Source: Mycolicibacterium llatzerense (GTDB lineage: Bacteria > Actinomycetota > Actinomycetes > Mycobacteriales > Mycobacteriaceae). From it: DNA of 64,000 nucleotides. The notes below the pieces were generated by a model, which was given only the letters and a program-made list of their open reading frames with translations, was not told the DNA's origin and did not search any database. The translations under genes were made by a program, and so were the position numbers. The DNA lies in contig NZ_JXST01000007.1 in NCBI RefSeq assembly GCF_000878195.1, positions 110,231-174,230 of the forward strand. Reading direction: 5' to 3'. Of the stretch, positions 34,293-45,038 are shown piece after piece; position 1 is the first letter of the stretch, and each line of letters opens with the position of its first letter.

Positions 34293-35902
34293 CAGCCGAC
34301 CGAAAGCGCGTTCAGGCGAAGCGAGTTCGGGTTGGTGACGACGTGTGCCTGTTCGATTCCCTTCAGCCAGGGCTGGGCGACCATGAAGTCGTTGACATCA
34401 GCGACATTCAGCCAGCAACCGGTCTTGACCGCTTCCACACCGGCGGTCGAGAAGTCGGTGGCCGAGGCGTTCGGCAGACCTGCAGCAAGCGCCGCGCTGA
34501 CCGATGGCGCTGAACACCCGAAGAAGTTCAGGCCACCGTCGGCGTCCCACGAGATGTGACCCCAGGTGTACGGCGACGGCGCATCCGGCCAGCCGAGGTA
34601 GGTCATGATCTCCGGTGCGGCCTGGCCGTCACCACCGACCCAGCCATAGATCTCCGACGTGGGGTACGCCTGCACCTTGGCAGTCAAACCGGCAGCGGCC
34701 AGTTCGGTCTGAATCAGGTTGCTGATCAGCTGGTTGTCCGGGTTGCTGGAGTCGTAGCCGATGGTGACGGACTTCTGATCGGCCGGCAGTTTCCCGGCGA
34801 TTTCAGACAGCGCAGACAGATCGTGCGGGACCGACTGCTTGCCGAATTCGGCGGCCATCATGTTCGGCGGGTAAATCTGCTCGGCCTTCTTGCCGCGCCC
34901 GAAATACGTCTGCTTGACCAGTTCGTCGACGTCGATCGCCTGCATCACGGCGGTGCGATTCTTGACGTCGGTCATCATGCCCTTACGCGGGTTGACGTAC
35001 ACGTAGTTCGACATCATCGTCGGCAGCGAATAGTTGGCGAACGACTTGTTGCTCAGATAGGACTGGACCGCTGACGACGGCAGGTCGTGCAGGATCGCAG
35101 CCACCTGGCCGTTGTTGAACTGCAACTGCTGCGCCGACACGTCCGTGATGACCGGGATGTCGACCTTCTCGAAATACGGTTTGGTCCCCCAGTAATCAGG
35201 GAAGGCGGCGAGTGCATAGTGCGAGCCCACCTGGGCATCGGTCAGCACGAACGGGCCGGTACCGAGATCATGGGTGGTCAGGTAGGCCTGTGCGTTGTCG
35301 GCAGCGCCGTTCTTCTTGAGGCCTTCTGGACTGAGCATGCGGGGACCGTAGGGACACGCCAGGTAGTCGAGGAATGCCGAGTTCGGCGCCTTGAGCGTGA
35401 TGGTGACCCCGTAATCACCTTGCGTGGTAACCGATTCCACATCCTTGACCATGTAGGCCGGGCCCTGGTTGACCGCCAGCCTGCGATCGAACGACGCCTT
35501 GACCGCCGCCGACGTGAACGGCGTGCCGTCGTGGAACTTGACGCCCTCACGCAGTTTGAACGTGTACACCTTGTTGTCCGGTGACGCGGTCCAGCTGGTG
35601 GCCAGCAGCGGCTCCAGGACGGCCTTGTCGACGCCGGATTTGTATTGCAGCAGCCCTTCATAGCTGTTGGTGGTCAGCAACAGGCCCTGGCCGGCGTAGT
35701 AGATGTCGGGGTCCGGCGGCTGGCCCGGATCCTGCAGGAACGACAGGTGCAGCACTTTGTCCGTCGGAGCGGCGTTCGGTGTGCCACCGCCACCGGAATT
35801 CGAGCCACCGCAACCACTTAGCGTCAACATCACGGCGGCACCGGCGGCCGCGTACCGCCACCCGCCACGTGCGCGAGCGGGGACCTTGTGGCTCTTCATC
35901 AT
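34292..35902 (-). CDS. ABC transporter substrate-binding lipoprotein (family 5, Dpp/Opp type)
   Basis: A 536-residue protein. The signal peptide has a lipobox (LSGC, Cys31) followed by a Gly/Ser linker. Family-5 binding-protein motifs are KVYTFKLREGVKFHDGTPFT, AAVKASFDRR, LGTGPFVLTD, MMTDVKNRTAVMQAIDVDEL and the C-terminal QPWLKGIEQAHVVTNPNS. It works with the permease and ATPase genes of the same operon. Given the enzymes, the ligand is more likely allantoin, a hydantoin or ureide than a peptide. Confidence 0.85.
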   Translation of the reverse strand: MMKSHKVPARARGGWRYAAAGAAVMLTLSGCGGSNSGGGGTPNAAPTDKVLHLSFLQDPGQPPDPDIYYAGQGLLLTTNSYEGLLQYKSGVDKAVLEPLLATSWTASPDNKVYTFKLREGVKFHDGTPFTSAAVKASFDRRLAVNQGPAYMVKDVESVTTQGDYGVTITLKAPNSAFLDYLACPYGPRMLSPEGLKKNGAADNAQAYLTTHDLGTGPFVLTDAQVGSHYALAAFPDYWGTKPYFEKVDIPVITDVSAQQLQFNNGQVAAILHDLPSSAVQSYLSNKSFANYSLPTMMSNYVYVNPRKGMMTDVKNRTAVMQAIDVDELVKQTYFGRGKKAEQIYPPNMMAAEFGKQSVPHDLSALSEIAGKLPADQKSVTIGYDSSNPDNQLISNLIQTELAAAGLTAKVQAYPTSEIYGWVGGDGQAAPEIMTYLGWPDAPSPYTWGHISWDADGGLNFFGCSAPSVSAALAAGLPNASATDFSTAGVEAVKTGCWLNVADVNDFMVAQPWLKGIEQAHVVTNPNSLRLNALSVG

Positions 35903-36552
35903 CGGGCAACTCCTTCGAGGGCGGGTTCGGACACTTCGGTGGACATCTCGGTAAAGGCGGCGACGATTTCATCGGTGGTCCGCATCGCGCCGGACTGCAG
36001 GTACTCCATGGCGTCCAGGGCAGCGTCATGCCGGTACTCCGAGGAGCCCCCGACGCAGTCGGTGACCACCCGTACGTAGAAGTCGCGCTGGTGCGCGTCG
36101 GCGAACGTGTAGTGCACGCAGACATCGGTGAGCCCACCGATGAGGATCAGCGTCGACGCCCTGAGACCGGACAGCACGATCTCGAAATCCGTTCCGATGA
36201 AACCGGAATAGCGGCGCTTGACGATATGGAACTCGTGGTTGGGTCCGGCGAAGTCGGGCAGCAGTGCGGGATGCAGCGGCGTGCCGGGCCGGCCGTCGAC
36301 ACAGTGCTCTCCCTCGGCGCCGTCGAGTTCGCGGCCGAAGTCGATCCCGTTGGGGCGGTGTACCTCTTGGAAGAACACGATCGGGATTCGCGCGGCACGT
36401 GCGGCGCCGATCAGGCGCTGCGCCCGGGCAATTCGGCCGTCGTACCCGGCCATGTGCGCGATGCCGACCAGTTCGGCCGGCATGTCTCCGGACTCCTGCA
36501 TGTCAACCACGACCAGCACGGGATTGCCTACTATGAGCGGCTGTTTCGGCAT
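35899..36552 (-). CDS. Isochorismatase-fold cysteine amidohydrolase
   Basis: A 217-residue protein with catalytic triad Asp17 (VVDMQES), Lys112 (IVKRRYSGF) and Cys145 (GGLTDVCVHYT) with the preceding cis-peptide region. Members of this fold hydrolyse nicotinamide, biuret, ureidoacrylate or N-carbamoyl compounds. Directly inside an allantoin operon, hydrolysis of a carbamoyl or ureide intermediate is the best guess. Its start codon follows immediately after the permease stop, with the ribosome-binding GGAGG inside the last permease codons. Confidence 0.8.
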   Translation of the reverse strand: MPKQPLIVGNPVLVVVDMQESGDMPAELVGIAHMAGYDGRIARAQRLIGAARAARIPIVFFQEVHRPNGIDFGRELDGAEGEHCVDGRPGTPLHPALLPDFAGPNHEFHIVKRRYSGFIGTDFEIVLSGLRASTLILIGGLTDVCVHYTFADAHQRDFYVRVVTDCVGGSSEYRHDAALDAMEYLQSGAMRTTDEIVAAFTEMSTEVSEPALEGVAR

Positions 36553-37584
36553 CTAACCTCCTGTGATTGCGATACGTGGATCGGCGGCGGCCTGGAGCAG
36601 ATCCACGACTGTGTTGATGACGACGTAGATCGCACCCAGCATCAGCGTGACGCCGGCGATCGCCGGGAAGTCCGCGACGGGAATGCTCTGCGCGATGTAC
36701 TGTCCGATGCCCGGCCAGCCGAATACCTGCTCGACCACCAGGACTCCCGAAAACATCAGGCCCACTTGAAGTCCCGTCATCGACAGGGCGGCGCCGACCG
36801 AGTTGCGCAGCACATGCCTGGCCAGGATCCGCGTCTCGGACAGCCCTTTGGCCCGGGCGGTCCGCGCGTAGTCACTGTCGATATCGGCCAGCAGGCTGCT
36901 GCGTAGTACCCGGCCGATCGCGACGGCCGGGCCGATCGCGATGACGAACGCCGGCAGAATCAGGTGGTGCATGGCATCGGCCACGACATCGAGCCGCGCG
37001 TGCAACAGACCGTCGACGGTGAGCATGCCGGTCGGGCCGGTCGGCGGATTCGGCACCGCGATCCGGCCGTTGGCCGGCACCCAGCCCAGGTCCTGATAGA
37101 AGACGATGAGTCCGACGATGCCCAGCAGGAACATCGGCGCCGAGGATCCGGTGAACAACACTGCCCGAAGCACATTCGCGCCCCGCCACCTCAGGGTCGT
37201 GCTGAACGCCAGCAGCACTGCGAGCGCGATGGCGATCGCCAGGCCGCACAGCGCCAGCTCCAGGGTGGCCGGAACGAACGACCCGAGATCGGACACCACC
37301 GAGTGCCGGGTCCGATACGAGGTGCCCAGATCACCGGTGGCGGCGCCGACCAAGTAGTGCCAGAACTGCACCAGGACAGGGTCGTTGAGTCCCAGCGCTG
37401 CGCGCCGAGCCGCCACCGCATCGGCAGACGCCTGCGCACCAAGCTGCGCTTTGACGGGATCGAGCGGCGAGATGTTCTGCAGGACGAACATCACTGCCGT
37501 GAGGGCGACCAGAATGGCCGCCATCGCCCCGAGCCGAGACGCTATGAATGTCTTAATGGTCGCCGCCTCTCTTCGCACAGGCAC
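36553..37584 (-). CDS. ABC transporter permease (DppB/OppB type)
   Basis: A 343-residue inner-membrane permease with six predicted spans: FIASRLGAMAAILVALTAVM near the N-terminus, then ALCGLAIAIALAVLL, FLLGIVGLIVFYQDLGW, ILPAFVIAIGPAVAIG and more. The cytoplasmic EAA-like loop is YARTARAKGLSETRILARHV. The annotated start is GTG 37584. A purine-rich AGAGAGG lies just upstream of an ATT that would give the more usual short N-terminus (KTFIASRLG), so a non-standard start is possible. It pairs with the permease at 37612. Confidence 0.85.
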   Translation of the reverse strand: MPVRREAATIKTFIASRLGAMAAILVALTAVMFVLQNISPLDPVKAQLGAQASADAVAARRAALGLNDPVLVQFWHYLVGAATGDLGTSYRTRHSVVSDLGSFVPATLELALCGLAIAIALAVLLAFSTTLRWRGANVLRAVLFTGSSAPMFLLGIVGLIVFYQDLGWVPANGRIAVPNPPTGPTGMLTVDGLLHARLDVVADAMHHLILPAFVIAIGPAVAIGRVLRSSLLADIDSDYARTARAKGLSETRILARHVLRNSVGAALSMTGLQVGLMFSGVLVVEQVFGWPGIGQYIAQSIPVADFPAIAGVTLMLGAIYVVINTVVDLLQAAADPRIAITGG

Positions 37585-37611
37585 TCGGTGCCCCCAACCG
37601 GCCCGTTGTCA

Positions 37612-38478
37612 TCAGGCGGTCGTCCTCATCAAATTGCGCAAACAGTCGCCGGAGATGTTGGCGACCAGAGCCAGCACCAGCACGCCCAGCCCCGGCATCA
37701 CCGGAATCCACCACTGCTGCAGGAAATAACTCAGGTTTCGCGCCGAGTCGGCACCGAGCTCCGGCGCGGGGGCGGCTTGGCCGAGTCCGAGAAAGGACAG
37801 GCCCGCCAGGGTGAGGATCAGGGTGCCGATGTCGAGGCTGGCGGCAACCAGCGCGCCCGGCACCGCGCCCGGCAGCAGGTGCCGTCCGGCGAGCCGAAAT
37901 CTGCTGACGCCGGCCAGTTTTGCCGCCTCGATGTGTGGGCGCGCAGCCAGCCGCGCCACCTCCCCGCGTACCAGCCGGGCATAGAACGGCCACCACACAA
38001 TGGAGACCGCGATGAGCGTGTGAAGGAAACTCGGTCCCATCGCGGCCACCACCGCGATCGCCAGCACCGGTGCAGGCAGGGACAGGAAGCCGTCGGTGAT
38101 GCGCATCAGCGTCGAGTCGATCCAACCGCCCGTCGCACCGGCGACCAGGCCCACGAACCCGCCGATCAGCAGACCCAGTGCCACCACCGCCAGCGCCGCC
38201 AACCAACTCGACCGCGCGCCATAGAGCACGCGCGAGAGGATGTCGCGTCCCACACTGTCTGTGCCGAGCAGGAATCCGTGGTCGCCCGGCGGTTGCAGCG
38301 GCATCCCGACCGGGATCAGCGGGTCGTGCGGCGCCAGTAGCGGCACCGCGATGACGGCGAGAGACAACACGATCACCAGGGAGAAACCGACCCAGTTGAC
38401 GATCATCGAGCGCGACTGCGGCAGGGCCAGGCGCAGCCGGCCGCGGACCAGGCTCGGGGCGGAGAGCGCGACAGCCAT
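37612..38478 (-). CDS. ABC transporter permease (DppC/OppC type)
   Basis: A 288-residue permease starting at the ATG that shares a base with the ATPase stop. An N-terminal span (MIVNWVGFSLVIVLSLAVIA) is followed by the signature GFLLGTDSVGRDILSRVLYG (the LGTDxxGRD motif of OppC proteins) and the EAA loop HIEAAKLAGVSRFRLAGRHL. The final span ends in LVANISGDCLRNLM. It forms the heterodimeric pore with the DppB-type permease. Confidence 0.85.
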   Translation of the reverse strand: MAVALSAPSLVRGRLRLALPQSRSMIVNWVGFSLVIVLSLAVIAVPLLAPHDPLIPVGMPLQPPGDHGFLLGTDSVGRDILSRVLYGARSSWLAALAVVALGLLIGGFVGLVAGATGGWIDSTLMRITDGFLSLPAPVLAIAVVAAMGPSFLHTLIAVSIVWWPFYARLVRGEVARLAARPHIEAAKLAGVSRFRLAGRHLLPGAVPGALVAASLDIGTLILTLAGLSFLGLGQAAPAPELGADSARNLSYFLQQWWIPVMPGLGVLVLALVANISGDCLRNLMRTTA

Positions 38479-40463
38479 CAGGGCACCTTCTTTTCGATAC
38501 AGGCCACCTGGTGTGCGCTGCCGGACTTCCCCACGAGTCGGACATCGAGTTCGTCGCCGCTGCACGCCTCGACCGAGATCGGGCACCGCGGATGGAACGC
38601 GCATCCCGTCGGCGGCGACAGCGGGCTCGCGGGTTCGCCTGGCAATACCCGTGATTCGCGTCCGAGGTCGGGAATCGCATCGACCAACGCGCGGGTGTAG
38701 GGATGCGTCGGATCTCCGATGACCTGTTCGGCCGGCCCGATCTCCACGATGCGGCCCAGGTACATCACGGCGATGCGATCGGCCACCACGCGGGCGACCG
38801 ACAGGTCGTGCGTCACGAAGACCACCGACATGTCCAGACTGCGGCGCAGGTCGCCGATCAGGTTGAGCACCGAGGCGGCCAGTGATACGTCCAGCGCGCT
38901 GGTCGGCTCGTCGCACAACAGCACCGCGGGTGGCACGATGGTCGCGCGGGCCAGCGAAACCCGTTGGCGCTGACCACCAGACAGTTGACCGGCACGCGAT
39001 TTCGCCACCTCGGCGGGCAGCCCGACGCGGGCCAGCACCTCGATGACGGCATCGCGTCTGGCCGCCCGGGAGAGTTTCGCGCCGCGCAATCGCTCGGAGA
39101 TCAACTCGCCAACCGACAGCCACGGGGTGAGTGACGCGCCCGCGTCCTGGAACACCATCTGCGGTCGTTGCCCGCCGGCCACCTCCACGCTGCCCGTGGT
39201 CGCCTTCTCCAGGCCGGCGATCACGCGCAGCAGGGTGGATTTCCCCGAGCCGCTCTCCCCCACCAGCGCCAGCGATTCGCCGTGCCCCACTTGCAGCCGC
39301 ACGCCACGCAATGCCTGTAGCTTGCCGCGCGGCGCGACGGCAAAGGTCTTGGTCACGTCAGTCACCGTGACGGCGGCGGGGAGCTCAGCCGCGGCCGCAC
39401 CGATCGGCTGTCCGACAACGGGTTCCGGTGTACCGACGGGGTCCGGATCATGCTCGTCTGGCAGCTGCTCCGGTGTCAGCAGGCAGGCGCTGACCCGTCC
39501 GGTACCGACGGAAACCGGCTCAGGCGGTGATTTCGCGCAATCGTCGGTGGCCTGCCCGCAGCGGGGGGTGAATGCGCACCCGGGCAACGGCGTCAGCGCA
39601 CTCGGTACCGACCCCGGCATCGCGGCAAGCCGCTTGTCACGGGCGGTCTGCAGCGTCAACCGTGAACGCAGCAGTCCCCGGGTATAGGGGTGGGCGGGTG
39701 AACCGAGGACCTCTGCGGTAGGGCCGACCTCGGCGATACGGCCCGCATAGAGCACCGCGATGCGGTCGGAAATCTGGGCCGCCACCCCGAGGTCGTGAGT
39801 GATGAAGACGATGCTGCAACCGATTTCGTCGCGCAGCCGCTGCAGCAGCCGGAGTACCTGTGCCTGCACGGTGACGTCGAGTGCTGTGGTCGGCTCGTCC
39901 GCGATGATGAGGTCCGGGTTGCCGGCGATCGCGATGGCGATCATTACCCGCTGCCGCAGACCGCCGGAAAGTTCGTGCGGATAGGCACGCATTCGCCGCG
40001 CCGGGTCGGGGATGCCGACCGCGGTCAACAGGCGCAGCGCTTCGTCGGCGCTGCCGGCAGCCTCGGCGACCTGCTTGCCGATCCGCATCGTCGGATTCAA
40101 CGACGTCATCGGGTCCTGGAACACCGCGCCCAGATCGAGCCGACGAACTGTGCGCAGCGCCTTGGCATCTCCGTGCACCATGTCCGAACCTGCCACCGCG
40201 ATACTGCCGTCGATTCGGGCCGACGCCGGAAGCAGTCCGAGCATGCCGAATCCCAATACGCTTTTCCCCGAGCCGGATTCGCCGACCAATCCCAGGATTT
40301 CACCGGGCAACACCGCCAGGGACACACCGCGCAGCGCGTGCACCTCGCGCCCATTGCGCCGGAAGGTGACATGCAAGCCTTCGACGGTTGCCACCGCGTC
40401 GGGGTTCGGCGATGCCGCGGGGCGCGCGTGCGACGCGTCCAGTACAGATACAGCGGTGCCCAT
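38478..40463 (-). CDS. Fused double ABC ATPase (DppD-DppF type)
   Basis: A 661-residue protein containing two complete oligopeptide-type ATPase units. Unit 1 has Walker [12 protein letters not shown] (about residues 60-70), signature [13 protein letters not shown] and Walker [13 protein letters not shown]. Unit 2 has [23 protein letters not shown] and [12 protein letters not shown]. Each ends with the Cys-rich oligo_HPY segment ([30 protein letters not shown]). Most family members have two separate genes; the fusion fixes stoichiometry. It is the first gene of the operon, with GGGAGAG upstream of the ATG. Confidence 0.9.
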   Translation of the reverse strand: MGTAVSVLDASHARPAASPNPDAVATVEGLHVTFRRNGREVHALRGVSLAVLPGEILGLVGESGSGKSVLGFGMLGLLPASARIDGSIAVAGSDMVHGDAKALRTVRRLDLGAVFQDPMTSLNPTMRIGKQVAEAAGSADEALRLLTAVGIPDPARRMRAYPHELSGGLRQRVMIAIAIAGNPDLIIADEPTTALDVTVQAQVLRLLQRLRDEIGCSIVFITHDLGVAAQISDRIAVLYAGRIAEVGPTAEVLGSPAHPYTRGLLRSRLTLQTARDKRLAAMPGSVPSALTPLPGCAFTPRCGQATDDCAKSPPEPVSVGTGRVSACLLTPEQLPDEHDPDPVGTPEPVVGQPIGAAAAELPAAVTVTDVTKTFAVAPRGKLQALRGVRLQVGHGESLALVGESGSGKSTLLRVIAGLEKATTGSVEVAGGQRPQMVFQDAGASLTPWLSVGELISERLRGAKLSRAARRDAVIEVLARVGLPAEVAKSRAGQLSGGQRQRVSLARATIVPPAVLLCDEPTSALDVSLAASVLNLIGDLRRSLDMSVVFVTHDLSVARVVADRIAVMYLGRIVEIGPAEQVIGDPTHPYTRALVDAIPDLGRESRVLPGEPASPLSPPTGCAFHPRCPISVEACSGDELDVRLVGKSGSAHQVACIEKKVP

Positions 40464-40518
40464 GAGCGCTCTCCCGCATTGTCATCGCCACGCCTTGGTA
40501 CGTCTTCGAACCGCTGGC

Positions 40519-40532
40519 CTGTCAGTTGACAG
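40519..40532. promoter_or_regulatory. Candidate TetR operator, copy 1 (CTGTC-N4-GACAG)
   Basis: CTGTCAGTTGACAG lies 56 bp upstream of the operon start at 40463. It matches the copy at 40625-40638 in both 5-bp arms and in spacing. Placement near the operon promoter suggests direct repression by the divergent TetR protein. Confidence 0.65.
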
Positions 40533-40624
40533 TTTTCCCTTTGGACGAACCCGCCTGGTATCGCCCGGGTAAGCACGATGTAAGCAACTCGCTCGCGTGG
40601 GTAACCGCGGCATATCGCATGTTT

Positions 40625-40638
40625 CTGTCGCATGACAG
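40625..40638. promoter_or_regulatory. Candidate TetR operator, copy 2 (CTGTC-N4-GACAG)
   Basis: CTGTCGCATGACAG lies about 31 bp upstream of the tetR start at 40669 and 106 bp from copy 1. The duplicated palindrome in a divergent regulator/operon interval is the classic arrangement for autorepression plus operon control. Confidence 0.65.
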
Positions 40639-40668
40639 ATACGGGCGGCGATACCGGTCGGCGCCACG

Positions 40669-41370
40669 ATGGACCACGATGAATGGATGTCGATCACCCG
40701 CACCGGACGACCACGGCTGCACACGCAACGTCGCCCGGGCATCACCGCACGAGACGAAATACTCGATGCGGCAAGCGAATTGTTCACCACGTTGGGTTAC
40801 ACCGGCACGTCCACGAGAACCATTGCCGACTCGGTCGGCATCAGACAGGCCTCGCTGTATCACTACTTCAAGACCAAGGACGACATCCTGTGCGCTCTGC
40901 TGAGCCAAACTGTCACGCCGACACTGGCGTTCATCACCACCCTGAACGACGCCGCCCCGACCTTGACCGCCACCGAACACCTGCACGCACTGGCGGCCTT
41001 CGACGGAGACCAATTGCTCAGTGGCAACTGGAATCTGGGCGCCCTCTATTTGCTTCCCGAGGTACGCGCCGACCGTCTCGAACCGTTCTGGTCCGATCGC
41101 GAACGACTTCGACTGCACTACCTGACACAGAGCGAGAGAGTGCTGGAGCGGACCGGCGTGCATCCGGCCGCCGCCGATCTACCGTTCCGGTTGGTCGAAT
41201 CCCTGGTCAACATATGGTCGGTGCCGCACGGCCCGCGGCGATCGGAATTACCCATGCACGTCGCCGATGCCGGCGTGCGGGTACTGGGCGTCCTCGACGC
41301 CGAGACACCCGGACTGCGCAAGCGCACCAGCCAAGTCATCGAACTACACACCTGCCGGATAACCTCGTAG
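40669..41370 (+). CDS. TetR-family regulator of the allantoin operon
   Basis: A 233-residue regulator (ATG 40669; ATG 40687, MSITRTGRPR, is possible). The N-terminal helix-turn-helix is ARDEILDAASELFTTLGYTG, TSTRTIADSVGIRQASLYHY and FKTKDDIL. The helical C-terminal domain should bind an effector, likely an allantoin-pathway metabolite. It is divergent from the eleven-gene operon, with two shared CTGTC-N4-GACAG palindromes between them. Repressor of both promoters is the simplest reading. Confidence 0.8.
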   Translation: MDHDEWMSITRTGRPRLHTQRRPGITARDEILDAASELFTTLGYTGTSTRTIADSVGIRQASLYHYFKTKDDILCALLSQTVTPTLAFITTLNDAAPTLTATEHLHALAAFDGDQLLSGNWNLGALYLLPEVRADRLEPFWSDRERLRLHYLTQSERVLERTGVHPAAADLPFRLVESLVNIWSVPHGPRRSELPMHVADAGVRVLGVLDAETPGLRKRTSQVIELHTCRITS

Positions 41371-41371
41371 C

Positions 41372-41647
41372 GTGTTTCACGTACTGAACATCACGTACAT
41401 CCAGCCCCTCGACGTCGTCGACCAGTCGCGGCCGGCGCATCTGGAATGGCTTGGCAAGCTGGTCGACGAGCGGCGCATCCTGCTGGCCGGCCGGCTGGAA
41501 TCGCAGGGTGGCGCCGTGCTGATCGCGTCGGACATGTCGGCCGAAGAAGCCGACGCCCTCACCGCCTCCGACCCGTACGTGCACGCCGGCGTCGCCAGCT
41601 ACGAGCGGGTCAGCTTCAACGCCGGTTTCCGCGCTGCCGGACTGTAG
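41372..41647 (+). CDS. YciI-like domain protein
   Basis: A 91-residue protein with a GTG start one base after the tetR stop, probably co-transcribed. FHVLNITYIQPLDVVDQSRP, AHLEWLGKLVDERRILLAGR and then YVHAGVASYERVSFNAGF follow the ferredoxin-like YciI fold, with the conserved histidine in RPAHLEWL. These small proteins are proposed enzymes or binding proteins. Its place beside the purine operon may link it to that pathway. Confidence 0.7.
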   Translation: MFHVLNITYIQPLDVVDQSRPAHLEWLGKLVDERRILLAGRLESQGGAVLIASDMSAEEADALTASDPYVHAGVASYERVSFNAGFRAAGL

Positions 41648-41803
41648 CGCGCAATTCACAGCCGAATCCGGGATTAGTTCCGCCCCGGCTGCCGTTGAGT
41701 CTGGTCAGGGCTCCACGATTGCCCTCATTTCGTTACCTTCGCTAATCTTTTGCGTTAGGTACACGCCGCTAGGCAAGCCGAGAATGAAGAGGACTGACAA
41801 AGC

Positions 41804-42853
41804 ATGACCACGACTGTTTCCGCCTACGCCGCGACCTCAGCGACCAGCCCGCTGACCAAGACCACCATCGAGCGCCGTGACATCGGCCCGCACGACGTGG
41901 CATTCGACATCAAGTTCGCGGGCATCTGTCACTCGGACATCCACACCGTCAAGTCCGAATGGGGCCCGGCCAACTACCCCGTCGTACCCGGTCACGAGAT
42001 CGCCGGCGTGGTCACCGCCGTCGGCTCCGAGGTGACCAAGTACCAGGTTGGCGACCACGTCGGCGTCGGCTGCTTCGTCGACTCCTGCCGTGAGTGCGAG
42101 AACTGCCTGGCCGGTCTGCAGCAGTACTGCACCGGCAAGGGCGGCAACATCGGCACGTACAACGCCACCGGCCGCGACGGCACCCCCACCTACGGCGGTT
42201 ACAGCACCGCCATCGTGGTCGATGAGAACTACGTCCTGCGCATCCCGGACAGCATCCCGCTGGACAAGGCCGCTCCCCTGCTGTGCGCCGGCATCACGCT
42301 GTACTCGCCGCTGCGGCACTGGAACGCCGGGCCGGGCAAGAAGGTCGCCATCGTCGGTCTCGGCGGTTTGGGCCACGTCGGCGTGAAGCTCGCCGTCGCG
42401 ATGGGCGCCGAGGTCACCGTGCTGAGCCAGTCGCTCAAGAAGATGGAAGACGGCCTGCGTCTGGGCGCGCACCACTACTACGCCACCAACGACCCGGACA
42501 CCTTCAAGAAGCTGGCCGGCACCTTCGACCTGATCATCAATACGGTGTCGGCGAACCTCAACATGGGCCTCTACCTGAGCCTGCTCAAGTCCGACGGCAC
42601 GCTCGTCGAGCTGGGCGCTCCCGAGAAGCCACTCGAGGTGCCGGTGTTCCCGCTGATCGGCATGCGTCGCACCCTCGCCGGTTCGTTGATCGGCGGCATC
42701 CCCGAGACCCAGGAGATGCTGGACTTCTGCGCCGAGCACGACGTCACCCCGGAGATCGAGATCATCGAGGCCTCCTACGTCAACGAGGCCTACGAGCGCG
42801 TCATCGCCAGTGACGTGCGGTACCGCTTCGTGATCGACACCGCCACCATCTGA
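41804..42853 (+). CDS. adhC: Zinc-dependent NAD(P) alcohol dehydrogenase
   Basis: A 349-residue protein with AAGAGGA upstream of the ATG. Catalytic zinc site: [17 protein letters not shown] and the GHEIAGVV histidine. Structural zinc cysteines: [15 protein letters not shown]. Rossmann motif: [20 protein letters not shown]. This is the cinnamyl-alcohol/YahK-type group and the homologue of M. tuberculosis AdhC (Rv3045), which directly follows fecB there; here about 13 kb of purine-catabolism DNA separates them. It reduces aldehydes with NADPH. Confidence 0.9.
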   Translation: MTTTVSAYAATSATSPLTKTTIERRDIGPHDVAFDIKFAGICHSDIHTVKSEWGPANYPVVPGHEIAGVVTAVGSEVTKYQVGDHVGVGCFVDSCRECENCLAGLQQYCTGKGGNIGTYNATGRDGTPTYGGYSTAIVVDENYVLRIPDSIPLDKAAPLLCAGITLYSPLRHWNAGPGKKVAIVGLGGLGHVGVKLAVAMGAEVTVLSQSLKKMEDGLRLGAHHYYATNDPDTFKKLAGTFDLIINTVSANLNMGLYLSLLKSDGTLVELGAPEKPLEVPVFPLIGMRRTLAGSLIGGIPETQEMLDFCAEHDVTPEIEIIEASYVNEAYERVIASDVRYRFVIDTATI

Positions 42854-42865
42854 TTCGGACGCCCG

Positions 42866-43060
42866 GTGGCCGACGATCCGGTAGACATCCTGCAGCGCTG
42901 GGAGCTCGCAGGCGGTGTCTGGCGGATCATCGGCCGCCGCGCGAACGAACTGACCATCGGGTTGTTCCAGTGCGACGGCGGCGAGCGCGTCGACGTGATC
43001 CGCTCCGGTGACGCCGCATTGGTCGCCTTCATCGGCGACCGGGAGTCCAACGCGGACTAG
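42866..43060 (+). CDS. Small conserved-looking protein after adhC
   Basis: A 64-residue protein with a GTG start 12 bases after adhC, on the same strand. DILQRWELAGGVWRIIGRRA, NELTIGLFQCDGGERVDVIR and SGDAALVAFIGDRES form a compact alpha/beta sequence with no recognised family. It is probably co-transcribed with adhC. Confidence 0.55.
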   Translation: MADDPVDILQRWELAGGVWRIIGRRANELTIGLFQCDGGERVDVIRSGDAALVAFIGDRESNAD

Positions 43061-43105
43061 CGGACAGGTTGACGAAATTTACCGGCACGCACTATTACTT
43101 TGATC

Positions 43106-43576
43106 ATGACGCCCACCCGCTGCGCTCCGCTGTCCCGGCTGGCTCTCGTCGGCGTGGCCATCGCCCTGCTGCCGGTAAGTGTCGCGAATGCCGACCCTGA
43201 CCCGGCACCGCCGCCGGTGTCCCCCGGCGTCACAGGCGTACTGAACGACTGGCAGAAATCCGTATGTGAGGCAGGCAGTTTCACTCAAGACGATCCCGCG
43301 ATCGCGGCGCGCGACTGGCCGGGCGCGGTGCGGGCGGGTACCTGCGCGAGCGCGGTGAATCCCGGCCTGACCAACGGTCTGTGGATCTCGCAGTGGACCG
43401 CCAACAGCGACATGACCTCGGCGCTGCAGCGGAATTTCATGGCGCTGTTCGCGTCAGCAGTCAGCGATCAGACGGCGATCATCACCTTCGCAGTCGCCTC
43501 GCCGGAAGCGCGGAAATCGCTTGAGCCGTTGACGAAATTCGGGTTCACCATCAACCCGGTGCCGCCGCTGGCCTGA
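43106..43576 (+). CDS. Secreted protein of unknown function
   Basis: A 156-residue protein starting at the ATG at 43106. Its signal peptide (TPTRCAPLSRLALVGVAIAL, LPVSVANA) is cleaved near residue 30. The mature part is soluble with two cysteines (SVCEAGSF, AGTCASAV) that may pair, then SAVSDQTAIITFAVAS. It resembles mycobacterial exported proteins without assigned function. It converges on a small minus-strand exported protein. Confidence 0.65.
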   Translation: MTPTRCAPLSRLALVGVAIALLPVSVANADPDPAPPPVSPGVTGVLNDWQKSVCEAGSFTQDDPAIAARDWPGAVRAGTCASAVNPGLTNGLWISQWTANSDMTSALQRNFMALFASAVSDQTAIITFAVASPEARKSLEPLTKFGFTINPVPPLA

Positions 43577-43586
43577 TGGCCGGGCG

Positions 43587-43829
43587 TCAGTGCCCGTGGC
43601 TACCCGGACTGCCGTGACCACCCGTGGTCGAGCCAGTCGTCCCGCCAGTGCCGCCCGGATGATTGTTGTTCATGTCCGACGGCATATGGCATTGGCCGGC
43701 GACGATGACCTGCCCCGGCTCGCACACGATCGTGTCATCAGCAACCGCGGCGGGTACCCCGATCGCCAACGTCAGCGCAGTCATGGCGCTGGCAGCGAAA
43801 AGACGTGAGATCGATGTCGATAGCGCCAT
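43587..43829 (-). CDS. Small exported Gly/His-rich protein
   Basis: An 80-residue protein with a signal peptide (MALSTSISRLFAASAMTALT, LAIGVPAAVA, cleavage near residue 30), then DDTIVCEPGQVIVAGQCHMP with two cysteines and a Gly/Thr/His tail (GGTGGTTGSTTGGHGSPGSH). Possibly a metal-binding or structural envelope peptide; no family recognised. Confidence 0.6.
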   Translation of the reverse strand: MALSTSISRLFAASAMTALTLAIGVPAAVADDTIVCEPGQVIVAGQCHMPSDMNNNHPGGTGGTTGSTTGGHGSPGSHGH

Positions 43830-43941
43830 GGTCGGTCCGCCTGTTCTCGACGCGTAAAGAACAATATTAACGCCGAGCCAAATAACTGCGGGGCGCATTC
43901 GGCAACCCGATACGCCCCGCAATCACAGCATTGAGCTGCGT

Positions 43942-44928
<987 letters not shown>

Positions 44929-45038
44929 TCACCTGGAACTGTGTTTGCCGAGCTGGCACCACAGACACTACCCCTGGTGTTTACCTTCGACGAACACCGC
45001 TAAAAGTTGTGTTTTCGTGTCGCGCCGGTGAGGCCGAT

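Noticed and set aside
36964..38340. Plus-strand frame of 458 codons across the two permease genes
   Set aside because: Low-complexity His/Gln/Arg translation, no start signal, antisense to clear ABC permeases.
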